Shown here in pieces: positions 1-6,301 of a stretch of 6,309 nt of DNA; position 1 is the stretch's first letter, and each line of letters begins with the position of its first letter. A model generated the notes under the pieces. That model did no database searches. It saw only the letters and a program-made list of their open reading frames with translations, and was not told where the DNA came from. The stretch spans positions 1-6,309 of the forward strand of contig CAZWLL010000077.1 of assembly GCA_964634795.1 (NCBI GenBank). Reading direction: 5' to 3'. The DNA comes from UMGS1696 sp964634795 (GTDB lineage: Bacteria > Bacillota > Clostridia > Oscillospirales > CAG-272). Both the position numbers and the translations under genes were made by a program.

Positions 1-20
1 TAGTCCCCACGAATATACGG

Positions 21-46
21 AAAAACCGCCTTAAAAGGCGGTTTTT
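21..46 (-). terminator. Rho-independent terminator of the leftward gene
   Basis: A perfect 10-bp inverted repeat, AAAAACCGCC (21-30) and GGCGGTTTTT (37-46), encloses a 6-nt loop. It lies about 30 nt past the stop codon of the minus-strand gene ending at 77. Read leftward it gives a GC-rich stem flanked by A and T runs. The symmetry means it could also stop transcripts entering from the left on the plus strand, so it is probably bidirectional. Confidence 0.85.
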
Positions 47-76
47 CTTCCGGTCAGCCGATTACCATATGCTATA

Positions 77-898
77 TCATTCCTCGCTCGGAACATATCC
101 TTCCGGGTATTCGAAATTTATCATCTTTTTAAAGAAGTCCAAATGGTACTCATATTGTCTCTCCGCTTTCTTTTTTCCTGTGATTGCAGACATAGTTGAT
201 AATCTTCTCAGCGCTATAACAGCATCATCGGGGAATATCTTTGCCGCATCATAGAATTTGCATAGCTTTGTCTCGGAAAAGCGAATGCCGTAATCGTCAA
301 TAGCTCCCTCGGGTATTTCGTCGAATATCTCCGACAACGGAAGGAAGCCGCCTTCAGATGCTACTGCCTGATACTGGTCCTCCGATAAAATACATATAAC
401 CGATTCTCCGCCGAATATCTCATATGTAAATCGCTCGTATGTCTGTTTATTCGAAAGCTTATCAACTACCGCCGTTTCGCCTTCCTCAGCCATGCTCTCA
501 ACATATTCACTCATTTGATCATCGCTCATGAAAATCATATCGTTAAGCTGAACGTATTTCTTTCCGTCACCGTTATAATCCGTCATCATGCCCTGCAAAA
601 CCTCGCAGAAGGCTTTGTTCTGGTTCGCGGTAATATATTCGGGTCCTGCGTACATTATGCTTACATCGGGATTTTGACGAGTAAAAAACTGCCACGAAGC
701 TACCGCGATAATAAAAGCAAACGCGCTTATCATTATTATTCTGAATCTGTAATGATACCAGAAATTCTCAAGCTTATTAATTTTCAGCGGTTCCTCTTCT
801 TTTATCTCGTTTGTCCCGCCCATTGCACGAAGTCTTTTCGCCTCATTCGATTCGTTTTCGTTGTTTTCGTTTTCATTATTTATATTTTTATCATCCAT
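77..898 (-). CDS. Single-pass membrane protein of unknown function with an extracellular C-terminal domain
   Basis: I do not recognise a named family for this 273-residue protein. Residues 1-40 are highly charged and rich in Asn and Glu, probably disordered. A basic patch (HYRFR, about 49-53) precedes one hydrophobic segment at about 54-70, so the N-terminus is predicted inside and residues 75-273 outside. The segment is too far from the N-terminus for an ordinary cleavable signal peptide. The outer domain begins near PDVSIMYAGPEYI and has stretches such as ICILSEDQY and GGFLPLSEIF. These loosely recall extracellular solute-binding proteins, a weak inference only. The ATG at 898 is kept because the acidic N-terminus follows it directly; its ribosome site (GGAAAGAG, about 12 nt upstream) is weak. 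The gene is alone on its strand, diverges from the araB operon, and is followed by a terminator. It could sense or tether something at the cell surface, but nothing here proves a role. Confidence 0.8.
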   Translation of the reverse strand: MDDKNINNENENNENESNEAKRLRAMGGTNEIKEEEPLKINKLENFWYHYRFRIIMISAFAFIIAVASWQFFTRQNPDVSIMYAGPEYITANQNKAFCEVLQGMMTDYNGDGKKYVQLNDMIFMSDDQMSEYVESMAEEGETAVVDKLSNKQTYERFTYEIFGGESVICILSEDQYQAVASEGGFLPLSEIFDEIPEGAIDDYGIRFSETKLCKFYDAAKIFPDDAVIALRRLSTMSAITGKKKAERQYEYHLDFFKKMINFEYPEGYVPSEE

Positions 899-962
899 AG
901 TATTCGCATGCTCTTTCCGTGTTATATATTTTTACGGTTAAAATAACACTAATCACATTTTA

Positions 963-991
963 ATTATAACAAATCACAATAAACAATACAA
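963..991 (-). promoter_or_regulatory. Sigma-A type promoter for the leftward membrane-protein gene
   Basis: On the minus strand a perfect TATAAT lies at 968-963, preceded by TGT, which makes an extended -10 (TGnTATAAT). A partial -35, TTGTAT, lies 17 bp upstream at 991-986. Transcription would start near 956 and leave a leader of about 58 nt before the ATG at 898. This is sequence match only. Confidence 0.6.
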
Positions 992-1032
992 GATAATTGT
1001 GTTACCATTTTTCTTTTTGAGCATTTTTAAAA

Positions 1033-1061
1033 TTGACTTTATTTCAATTATATAGTATAAT
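1033..1061 (+). promoter_or_regulatory. Sigma-A type promoter for the araB operon
   Basis: TTGACT (1033-1038) and a perfect TATAAT (1056-1061) are separated by 17 bp, matching the sigma-70/sigma-A consensus at 11 of 12 positions. The predicted transcription start is near 1068, giving a leader of only about 30 nt before the proposed araB start at 1098-1103. That is too short for a T-box or a typical riboswitch, so any control is more likely by a repressor or activator at the DNA. Confidence 0.8.
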
Positions 1062-1088
1062 GTTTCCAGTTAAAGTTGTTTTAAGTGT

Positions 1089-1092
1089 GGTG
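1089..1092 (+). promoter_or_regulatory. Weak Shine-Dalgarno before the non-standard araB start
   Basis: GGTG can pair with the CACC of the 16S rRNA 3' end and lies 8 nt before ATA at 1101 (5 nt before ATT at 1098). It is much weaker than the AAGGA, AAAGGAG and GGAGG sites of the three downstream genes. It is the only plausible ribosome site between the predicted transcript start and the conserved N-terminus. Confidence 0.3.
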
Positions 1093-1100
1093 CATATATT

Positions 1101-2792
1101 ATAGAAAAATACACTATAGGTATCGACTTCGGTACTCTCTCGGGGCGTGCGGTGCTTCTGCGTGTATCCGACGGATACGAAATAGCAAGTGCGGTGTATG
1201 AATATCCTCACGGTGTTATGGACAGCGTCCTTGTCACACCGAATGATGAGCACATTATGCTCGGTGACAATTGGGCTATAGAATCTCCCGAGGATTACCT
1301 TGATGTTCTCTCATCTGTCATACGTGAGGTCATGGAAAACGGGGGCATATCACCGAACGATGTTATAGGACTAGGTATCGATTTTACAATATGTACGTTG
1401 ATGCCCGTCTATAAGGATAAAACTCCGCTTTGCTTCGACCCGCGTTTCGCATCAAATCCGTATGCATACGCAAGATTGTGGAAGGATCACTCCTCATCCG
1501 CATACGCAAAACGTCTGACAGACATAGCGCGCGAACGCGGAGAATCGTGGCTTTCCCTGTACGGAGGAGAAATCCAGAGTGAATGGATGTTTCCGAAAAT
1601 CTGGCAGACACTCGAGGAATCACCCGATGTTTACGAAGCCGCCGATTACTTCATTGAAGCAGGTGACTGGATTACATGGATGCTGACGGGAACGCAAACA
1701 CGCTCCTCGGCAGTTGCGGGATTCAAATCAATATTTATCGACGGCAAATACCCCGATAAGAATTTTATGCGTGCGCTCGACCCGAGAATGGAAAACGTAG
1801 CAGAGCAAAAGCTCGGCTACGGCAACAGCAATATAAAAATGCTTCCGATCGGTTCATGTGCAGGCTATATCACCGAAAGCGCAGCTAAGCTCACGGGACT
1901 CACTACGAAATGCGCAGTAAGTATTAACAGTGCGGACGCACATGCGGCTGTTCCCGCCGCAAAAATCTGCTCTCCGGGTAAAATGCTTATGATACTCGGC
2001 ACATCGACATGCACAATGCTGCTGAGTGATAATATTCACGATGTTCCGGGCATTTGCGGAATTGTAAAAGACGGATTCATGCCTGGTATGTACGCTTATG
2101 AAGCAGGTCAGTCATGCGTCGGCGATCACTTTGCATGGTTTGCCGACAATCTCGCACCCGCCGAATACAAAAGAGAAGCAGAAGAGCGCGGAATATCGGT
2201 ACTTAAGCTGCTCGTCGAAAAAATGTCGCACCTCTCTCCCGGTGAGAGCGGCCTGCTTGCACTTGATTGGTGGAACGGAAACCGGAGCATACTCGTTGAC
2301 TCTGATTTATCCGGACTGTTTATCGGCATGAGCCTCTCCACAAAACCGGAAGAAATGTTTCGCGCGCTTATCGAGGCTACAGCGTTCGGATGCAAAACCG
2401 TCATAGAAAATTACAATGCTCACAATGTTCCCGTTACCGAACTTGTTGCGTCGGGCGGAATTGCGGTAAAAGATCCCGTTACAATGCAAATATACGCCGA
2501 TGTACTTGGGTATGAGATAAGCATAGCAGGCTCTGCCCACGGTCCCGCAACAGGTTCCGCGATACTTGCGGCATATGCGGCCGGTGAATACGATTCACTC
2601 GCCGATGCATCGAACAGCATGGGCTCGGTATCGGACATAGTTTACAAACCGATTCCGCATAACACTTCGGTTTACAACGAGCTTTATCGGGAATATATGG
2701 TTCTTCACGAATATTTCGGCAAGGACAATAATGTAATGAAAATTCTTCGTTCGATTCGCTCACGTGAAACAATATACAATAATTTACGATAA
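1101..2792 (+). CDS. araB: L-ribulokinase (FGGY family), with a non-standard start codon
   Basis: AraB phosphorylates L-ribulose with ATP to L-ribulose 5-phosphate in cytoplasmic L-arabinose catabolism. The N-terminal phosphate-binding segment KYTIGIDFGTLSGR (about residues 3-16) is typical of ribulokinases. Further AraB-like stretches are SEWMFPKIW (about 160), DWITWMLTG (about 190), SADAHAA with the likely catalytic Asp near 279, LGTSTC (about 300), YEAGQS (about 333), LDWWNGNRS (about 388-396) and ATAFG near 427. The end, PIPHNTSVYNELYREY and HEYFG, also matches the family. The length of about 563 residues equals full-length AraB. The first standard start is GTG at 1152, which would remove the phosphate loop; upstream in frame there is no ATG, GTG or TTG before the stop at 1071. 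ATA at 1101 sits where family members have Met, with ATT at 1098 as the alternative. The gene is first in the operon, 24 nt before trpS. Function is confident; the start is not. Confidence 0.9.
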   Translation: MEKYTIGIDFGTLSGRAVLLRVSDGYEIASAVYEYPHGVMDSVLVTPNDEHIMLGDNWAIESPEDYLDVLSSVIREVMENGGISPNDVIGLGIDFTICTLMPVYKDKTPLCFDPRFASNPYAYARLWKDHSSSAYAKRLTDIARERGESWLSLYGGEIQSEWMFPKIWQTLEESPDVYEAADYFIEAGDWITWMLTGTQTRSSAVAGFKSIFIDGKYPDKNFMRALDPRMENVAEQKLGYGNSNIKMLPIGSCAGYITESAAKLTGLTTKCAVSINSADAHAAVPAAKICSPGKMLMILGTSTCTMLLSDNIHDVPGICGIVKDGFMPGMYAYEAGQSCVGDHFAWFADNLAPAEYKREAEERGISVLKLLVEKMSHLSPGESGLLALDWWNGNRSILVDSDLSGLFIGMSLSTKPEEMFRALIEATAFGCKTVIENYNAHNVPVTELVASGGIAVKDPVTMQIYADVLGYEISIAGSAHGPATGSAILAAYAAGEYDSLADASNSMGSVSDIVYKPIPHNTSVYNELYREYMVLHEYFGKDNNVMKILRSIRSRETIYNNLR

Positions 2793-2816
2793 TAATATTC
2801 TGAAAAGGATTCAAAA

Positions 2817-3824
2817 ATGTATAAGGATAAAAAGGTTATATTTTCAGGTGTTCAGCCGTCAGGTGTTCTTACAATAGGAAACTATCTCGGCGCAATCAAA
2901 AACTTCTCCGAGTTTTCCGACACATATCACTGCTACTACTGTGTAGTAGACGAACACGCAATCACAGTACGCCAGGTTCCCGCGGATTTGCGCCGCAGAA
3001 CATATGAAACGCTTGCATTATATATTGCGTGCGGTCTCGATCCGGAGAAAAACACTCTTTTTGTGCAAAGCCATGTATCGGCACATGCGGAGCTCGGCTG
3101 GATAATCGACTGTTATACAATGTTCGGTGAGCTGTCACGCATGACTCAATTCAAGGATAAATCCGCTAAAAACGCCGACAACGTAAATGCGGGTCTCTTC
3201 ACTTATCCCTCTCTTATGGTAGCCGATATTCTTCTTTACCAGACAGAAATGGTACCTGTAGGCGTTGACCAAAAGCAGCATCTTGAATTAACACGTGATG
3301 TTGCGGCAAGATTCAACTCCATTTACGGTGACACATTCGTTATTCCCGAACCGTATATTCCGAAAACTACGGCAAAAATCATGTCTCTCGCCGATCCTAC
3401 AAAGAAAATGTCGAAATCGGATGATAACGAAAACGCAGTAGTAAGAATTCTCGACCCACGTGATGTTATAATCCGCAAGTTTAAGAAAGCCGTTACGGAC
3501 TCCGACAGTGTGGTAAGATATGCCGACGGCAAGGACGGAATCAACAACCTGATGTCAATCTACGGTGCATTCACCGGAAAATCAATGGAAGAAATCGAGC
3601 ATGAGTTCGACGGCAAAGGCTACGGTGACTTTAAATTAGCTGTAGGTGAGGTTTGCGCCGATGCTCTCGCACCGGTACAGTCCGAATTTGCGCGTCTGTC
3701 CGCCGATAAGGCTTACCTTGAAAGTATAATGATAAACGGCGCCGAACAGGCAGCTCATGATGCCGAAAGAACAATGTCAAAGGTAAGACGCAAAATAGGT
3801 TTTATCACACCATCGAAAAAATAA
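2817..3824 (+). CDS. trpS: Tryptophanyl-tRNA synthetase
   Basis: TrpS is a class I synthetase that charges tRNA-Trp with tryptophan in the cytoplasm, working as a dimer. The 335-residue length is normal for bacterial TrpS. The start SGVQPSG (10-16) leads into the HIGH-equivalent TIGN (19-22). The tryptophan-pocket region YPSLMVADILLYQ lies at 130-142, the VPVGVDQKQHLELTRD motif at 146-161, and the KMSKS loop at 197-201. All signature motifs are intact, so the gene looks functional. An AAGGA ribosome site (2805-2809) lies 7 nt before the ATG. The gene starts 24 nt after araB and ends 33 nt before the dehydrogenase with no terminator either side, so it is probably transcribed with the sugar genes. 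There is no room for a tryptophan T-box leader. Whether this is the only trpS of the genome or a second copy cannot be told here. Confidence 0.96.
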   Translation: MYKDKKVIFSGVQPSGVLTIGNYLGAIKNFSEFSDTYHCYYCVVDEHAITVRQVPADLRRRTYETLALYIACGLDPEKNTLFVQSHVSAHAELGWIIDCYTMFGELSRMTQFKDKSAKNADNVNAGLFTYPSLMVADILLYQTEMVPVGVDQKQHLELTRDVAARFNSIYGDTFVIPEPYIPKTTAKIMSLADPTKKMSKSDDNENAVVRILDPRDVIIRKFKKAVTDSDSVVRYADGKDGINNLMSIYGAFTGKSMEEIEHEFDGKGYGDFKLAVGEVCADALAPVQSEFARLSADKAYLESIMINGAEQAAHDAERTMSKVRRKIGFITPSKK

Positions 3825-3857
3825 ATTTGATTATATCCAAAAAGGAGAAATATTAAC

Positions 3858-5141
3858 ATGAAAACAAAAGCAGTAAGACTTCACGGTGTTATGGATCTTC
3901 GCCTCGAGGAAATTGAGCTTCCCGAGATAAGCGAAGGCGAAATATTAGCATGTATCATTTCGGACAGTATCTGCATGTCCTCATACAAAGCTGCTTCTCA
4001 AGGCCCTGCTCATAAGAGAGTTCCCGATGACGTAAGTGAAAATCCCGTTATTATCGGTCATGAATTCTGCGGTAAAATAGTCAAGGTCGGCTCCAAATGG
4101 GCTGACAAATTCAAAGCAGGCGACAAATTCGTTATACAGCCCGCAATAAACTATAAAGGCTCCCTCGCATCCCCCGGCTATTCATATAAGTACTGCGGCG
4201 GCGCATCCGAATATGTTATCATTCCCGAAGAAGTTATGTTAATGGACTGCCTGCTTCCTTACAACGGAGACGCATATTTCTACGGAAGCCTTTCAGAACC
4301 TATGAGCTGCATTATAGGCGGTTACCATGCAAACTATCACACCAAGCCCGGTGTATACTCACATGATATGGGCGTAAAAGAAGGCGGCAACATGGCTATT
4401 CTCGCAGGTGCGGGCCCTATGGGTCTCGGCTGTGCCGATTATGCCATTCACGGCGGACGCGCTCCCAAGCTGCTCATCGTTACAGACCTCGATGATGCAA
4501 GACTCAAGAGAGCCGAAAAGCTTCTTCCGCCCGAGGAAGCGAAAAAATACGGTGTTGACCTTCACTTCATAAATACAGGCAACATTGAGAATCCCGTTGA
4601 ATACCTCCGCAGCTTTACAAACGGAGAAGGCTTCAACGATGTATTCGTATACGCTCCCGTTAAGCCTGTTGTAGAGATGGGCGATGCTCTTCTCTCACGA
4701 GACGGATGCCTTAACTTCTTCGCAGGTCCTACAAACCCCGAGTTCTCCGCAATGTTTAACTTCTACAACGTTCATTATGGTTCTACACATATCGTAGGTA
4801 CATCAGGCGGCAACACGGATGACATGAAGGAAGCTATCAATCTCATGGAAACAAAGGCAATCAATCCCGCTTCTATGATTACACACATCGGCGGTCTTAA
4901 CGCATGTGCCGAAACCACAATGAATCTTCCTAAAATCAAAGGTGCCAAGAAGCTAATTTACACTCACGCAGAGCTTCCTCTTACCGCCATTGAAGATTTC
5001 GGCAAGGCAGCAGAAGAAAACAAGGGAACAAAACTCGGTGAGCTCTATGCGGATCTTGATGCTATCTGCAAAGAAGCAGGCGAGCTCTGGTGTCCCGCTG
5101 CAGAAAAAAGACTTCTCGAATATGCAGGTTTCGAAGCTTAA
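3858..5141 (+). CDS. Zinc-binding alcohol dehydrogenase, L-sorbose-1-phosphate reductase (SorE)-like
   Basis: This medium-chain dehydrogenase of 427 residues closely resembles SorE, which reduces L-sorbose 1-phosphate to D-glucitol 6-phosphate using NAD(P)H. SorE-like features are ISDSICMSSYKAA (34-46), HKRVPDD (52-58), GHEFCG (67-72), the SEPMSCIIGGYHANYH stretch (146-161), a C-terminal DGCLNFFAGPT and the stretch NFYNVHYGSTHIVGTSGG. Likely catalytic zinc ligands are Cys39, His68 and Glu69, with Glu147 also conserved. The four-cysteine structural zinc lobe of classic alcohol dehydrogenases is absent. A Rossmann fold is marked by GAGPMG (184-189), with Asp210 at the end of the next strand, which favours NAD over NADP. 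A strong AAAGGAG site (3841-3847) lies 10 nt before the ATG. Beside araB and a GH43 enzyme the true substrate may be a pentulose or pentitol phosphate rather than sorbose 1-phosphate. The family is confident; the substrate is inference. Confidence 0.88.
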   Translation: MKTKAVRLHGVMDLRLEEIELPEISEGEILACIISDSICMSSYKAASQGPAHKRVPDDVSENPVIIGHEFCGKIVKVGSKWADKFKAGDKFVIQPAINYKGSLASPGYSYKYCGGASEYVIIPEEVMLMDCLLPYNGDAYFYGSLSEPMSCIIGGYHANYHTKPGVYSHDMGVKEGGNMAILAGAGPMGLGCADYAIHGGRAPKLLIVTDLDDARLKRAEKLLPPEEAKKYGVDLHFINTGNIENPVEYLRSFTNGEGFNDVFVYAPVKPVVEMGDALLSRDGCLNFFAGPTNPEFSAMFNFYNVHYGSTHIVGTSGGNTDDMKEAINLMETKAINPASMITHIGGLNACAETTMNLPKIKGAKKLIYTHAELPLTAIEDFGKAAEENKGTKLGELYADLDAICKEAGELWCPAAEKRLLEYAGFEA

Positions 5142-5186
5142 TTCCGGAATATAAATATGTAAAATTATATCTTCGGAGGTTTTGTT

Positions 5187-6101
5187 ATGAAATTCTCTAT
5201 ACACAATCCACTCGATGAAGCCTGGTACGCAGATCCCGAAGCAAGATACTACGAAGGAAAGTACATAATATATGTAACTCATTCTCTTCCGTTCGATGAT
5301 CAGAAGAATCAGACCTGCTTTGTCTCCGATGATCTCACTCATTGGAAAAAAATCGAAAACATAATAGATATGAGCGGATTCCCGTGGGCCAAGTGTGCAA
5401 TCTGGGCTCCTACCGTTGAAGAAAAAAACGGCAAATACTATTACATTTTCGCATCAAACGACATTCCGCACAAGAGTGAAACAGGCGGACTCGAAATAGC
5501 CGTATCGGACAGTCCCACAGGACCGTTCAAGGCTCTTCTTGACAAGCCTCTTATCGGTGAATTCCACAATGGCGCTCAGCCGATTGACGCTCATCTTTTC
5601 AAGGATACCGACGGCACAATGTATCTGTACTACGGCGGATGGGGTCACTGCAACATCTGCAAAATGAATGATGATATGACAGGTTTTGTTCCGTTTGACG
5701 ACGGTGAAACATTCAAGGAAATCACACCTCCGAGTTATGTTGAAGGTCCTTGCATGATGAAACGCGGCGACAAGTATTACTTCATGTGGTCATCAGGCGG
5801 ATGGGGAGACGGTTCATACAGAGTAAATTACTGTATCGCCGACAAGCCGTGGGGGCCCTTCACCACATCATCCACCATACTTTCGACAGGGGACAGCAAA
5901 ATCGCAAACGGCCCCGGACACAACGGATTCCTTTACCTGCCCGAAGAAGACAGCTATTTGATGGTTTACCACCGTCACAAACCGGACGACAAAAATCCAA
6001 ACGCGAGATTTCTTTGCATTGACAAAATGGATCTTGACTCAAACGGCAGCATTATTCCCGTAACAATGACAACCGAGTGGGAGTATTCTTCAGCTAAATA
6101 G
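5187..6101 (+). CDS. Glycoside hydrolase family 43-type enzyme (beta-xylosidase / alpha-L-arabinofuranosidase-like)
   Basis: This is a 304-residue five-bladed beta-propeller glycosidase of GH43 type, which hydrolyses arabinose- or xylose-containing oligosaccharides with inversion. The expected catalytic triad is visible: Asp16 in WYADPEARYYEGKYIIY as general base, Asp134 in QPIDAHLF as pKa modulator, and Glu186 in YVEGPCMMKR as general acid. IWAPTVEEKNGKYYYIF (72-88) is a typical GH43 blade, and GPGHNG (243-248) carries the conserved His at the propeller centre. There is no signal peptide or binding module, so it should act in the cytoplasm on imported short oligosaccharides. A strong GGAGG (5175-5179) sits 7 nt before the ATG. 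It follows the dehydrogenase by 45 nt and ends the operon. Oddly, its last eight residues, EWEYSSAK, and its stop codon lie inside the first copy of the downstream repeat array. Arabinosidase versus xylosidase cannot be decided from sequence; the araB neighbour favours arabinose. Confidence 0.9.
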   Translation: MKFSIHNPLDEAWYADPEARYYEGKYIIYVTHSLPFDDQKNQTCFVSDDLTHWKKIENIIDMSGFPWAKCAIWAPTVEEKNGKYYYIFASNDIPHKSETGGLEIAVSDSPTGPFKALLDKPLIGEFHNGAQPIDAHLFKDTDGTMYLYYGGWGHCNICKMNDDMTGFVPFDDGETFKEITPPSYVEGPCMMKRGDKYYFMWSSGGWGDGSYRVNYCIADKPWGPFTTSSTILSTGDSKIANGPGHNGFLYLPEEDSYLMVYHRHKPDDKNPNARFLCIDKMDLDSNGSIIPVTMTTEWEYSSAK

Positions 6102-6126
6102 TGAAGACAACCATCCCACTCTCGAG
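6075..6126 (+). repeat. Block A, copy 1 (52 bp)
   Basis: Identical over 52 bp to 6170-6221. It has its own fold-back: GAGTGGGA (6075-6082) pairs with TCCCACTC (6114-6121), and inside it TCTTCA (6087-6092) pairs with TGAAGA (6102-6107). It ends in the palindrome CTCGAG. Its first 27 bases are the last nine codons, including the stop, of the GH43 gene. Confidence 0.9.
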
Positions 6127-6149
6127 AATTTTCATGACTGAAAATTCTC
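6124..6149 (+). repeat. Variable hairpin insert of unit 1
   Basis: A perfect 11-bp stem, GAGAATTTTCA (6124-6134) with TGAAAATTCTC (6139-6149), closes a 4-nt loop TGAC. It is followed by CGTTCTTTAGG, a T-rich but interrupted tract, so it might be a weak terminator for the glycosidase operon. Its stem sequence is unrelated to the insert of unit 2 apart from the GAG/CTC foot. Confidence 0.75.
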
Positions 6150-6162
6150 CGTTCTTTAGGCT
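6147..6162 (+). repeat. Block B, copy 1 (16 bp)
   Basis: CTCCGTTCTTTAGGCT matches 6279-6294 at 15 of 16 positions. The single difference is C6154 versus T6286. It overlaps the 3' foot of the variable hairpin and is followed by a 7-nt spacer before the next block A. Confidence 0.8.
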
Positions 6163-6169
6163 GGATAGT

Positions 6170-6221
6170 GAGTGGGAGTATTCTTCAGCTAAATAGTGAA
6201 GACAACCATCCCACTCTCGAG
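6170..6221 (+). repeat. Block A, copy 2 (52 bp)
   Basis: Identical to 6075-6126, offset by 95 bp, but outside any plausible gene. The same nested pairings are present: 6170-6177 with 6209-6216, and 6182-6187 with 6197-6202. Because 95 is not a multiple of three, the two copies read in different frames, which argues against a conserved protein product. Confidence 0.9.
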
Positions 6222-6289
6222 CTTGCTCTTTTTCAAACATCGGAGATGTTTGAAAATTGCCTGCGGCAAACGCCCAAGCTCCGTTTTTT
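6219..6289 (+). terminator. Branched hairpin insert of unit 2 followed by a T run; possible operon terminator
   Basis: An outer 7-bp stem, GAGCTTG (6219-6225) with CAAGCTC (6275-6281), encloses two further hairpins. One is an 11-bp stem, TTTTCAAACAT (6230-6240) with ATGTTTGAAAA (6246-6256), with loop CGGAG. The other is a 5-bp stem, TTGCC (6257-6261) with GGCAA (6265-6269). The outer stem is followed by CG and six T residues (6284-6289), as in a Rho-independent terminator. It is the best terminator candidate for the plus-strand operon, but the fold is unusual for one, so the function is tentative. Confidence 0.45.
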
Positions 6290-6294
6290 AGGCT
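6279..6294 (+). repeat. Block B, copy 2 (16 bp)
   Basis: CTCCGTTTTTTAGGCT is the second copy of the 16-bp block at 6147-6162, with one substitution that lengthens the T run to six. Confidence 0.8.
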
Positions 6295-6301
6295 TAACAA
6301 T

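Noticed and set aside
515..946. Plus-strand open frame opposite the membrane-protein gene
   Set aside because: It is antisense to a better-supported gene with promoter and terminator, has no ribosome site, and its hydrophobic composition is a by-product of the opposite strand.
1060..1104. Short leader open frame of 14 codons ending at TAG 1102-1104
   Set aside because: Its ATG overlaps the predicted -10 box, so it would not be on the transcript. It has no ribosome site, and joining it to araB by frameshift would give an N-terminus unlike the family.
1152..1154. GTG as the araB start codon
   Set aside because: It would remove the conserved DFGTLSGR phosphate-binding segment that is encoded in the same uninterrupted frame just upstream.
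2793..2816. T-box or other leader before trpS
   Set aside because: The gap is 24 nt, which holds only the ribosome site.
5141..5150. Palindrome ATTCCGGAAT after the dehydrogenase stop
   Set aside because: The 10-bp perfect palindrome has no loop and no T run, so it is not a terminator. A short palindrome in AT-rich spacer DNA is not enough for an operator call.
6094..6300. Open frame of 68 codons on the minus strand through the repeat array
   Set aside because: It consists almost wholly of repeat DNA. The two copies of block A are read in different frames (offset 95 bp), and no ribosome site or coding-like composition supports it.
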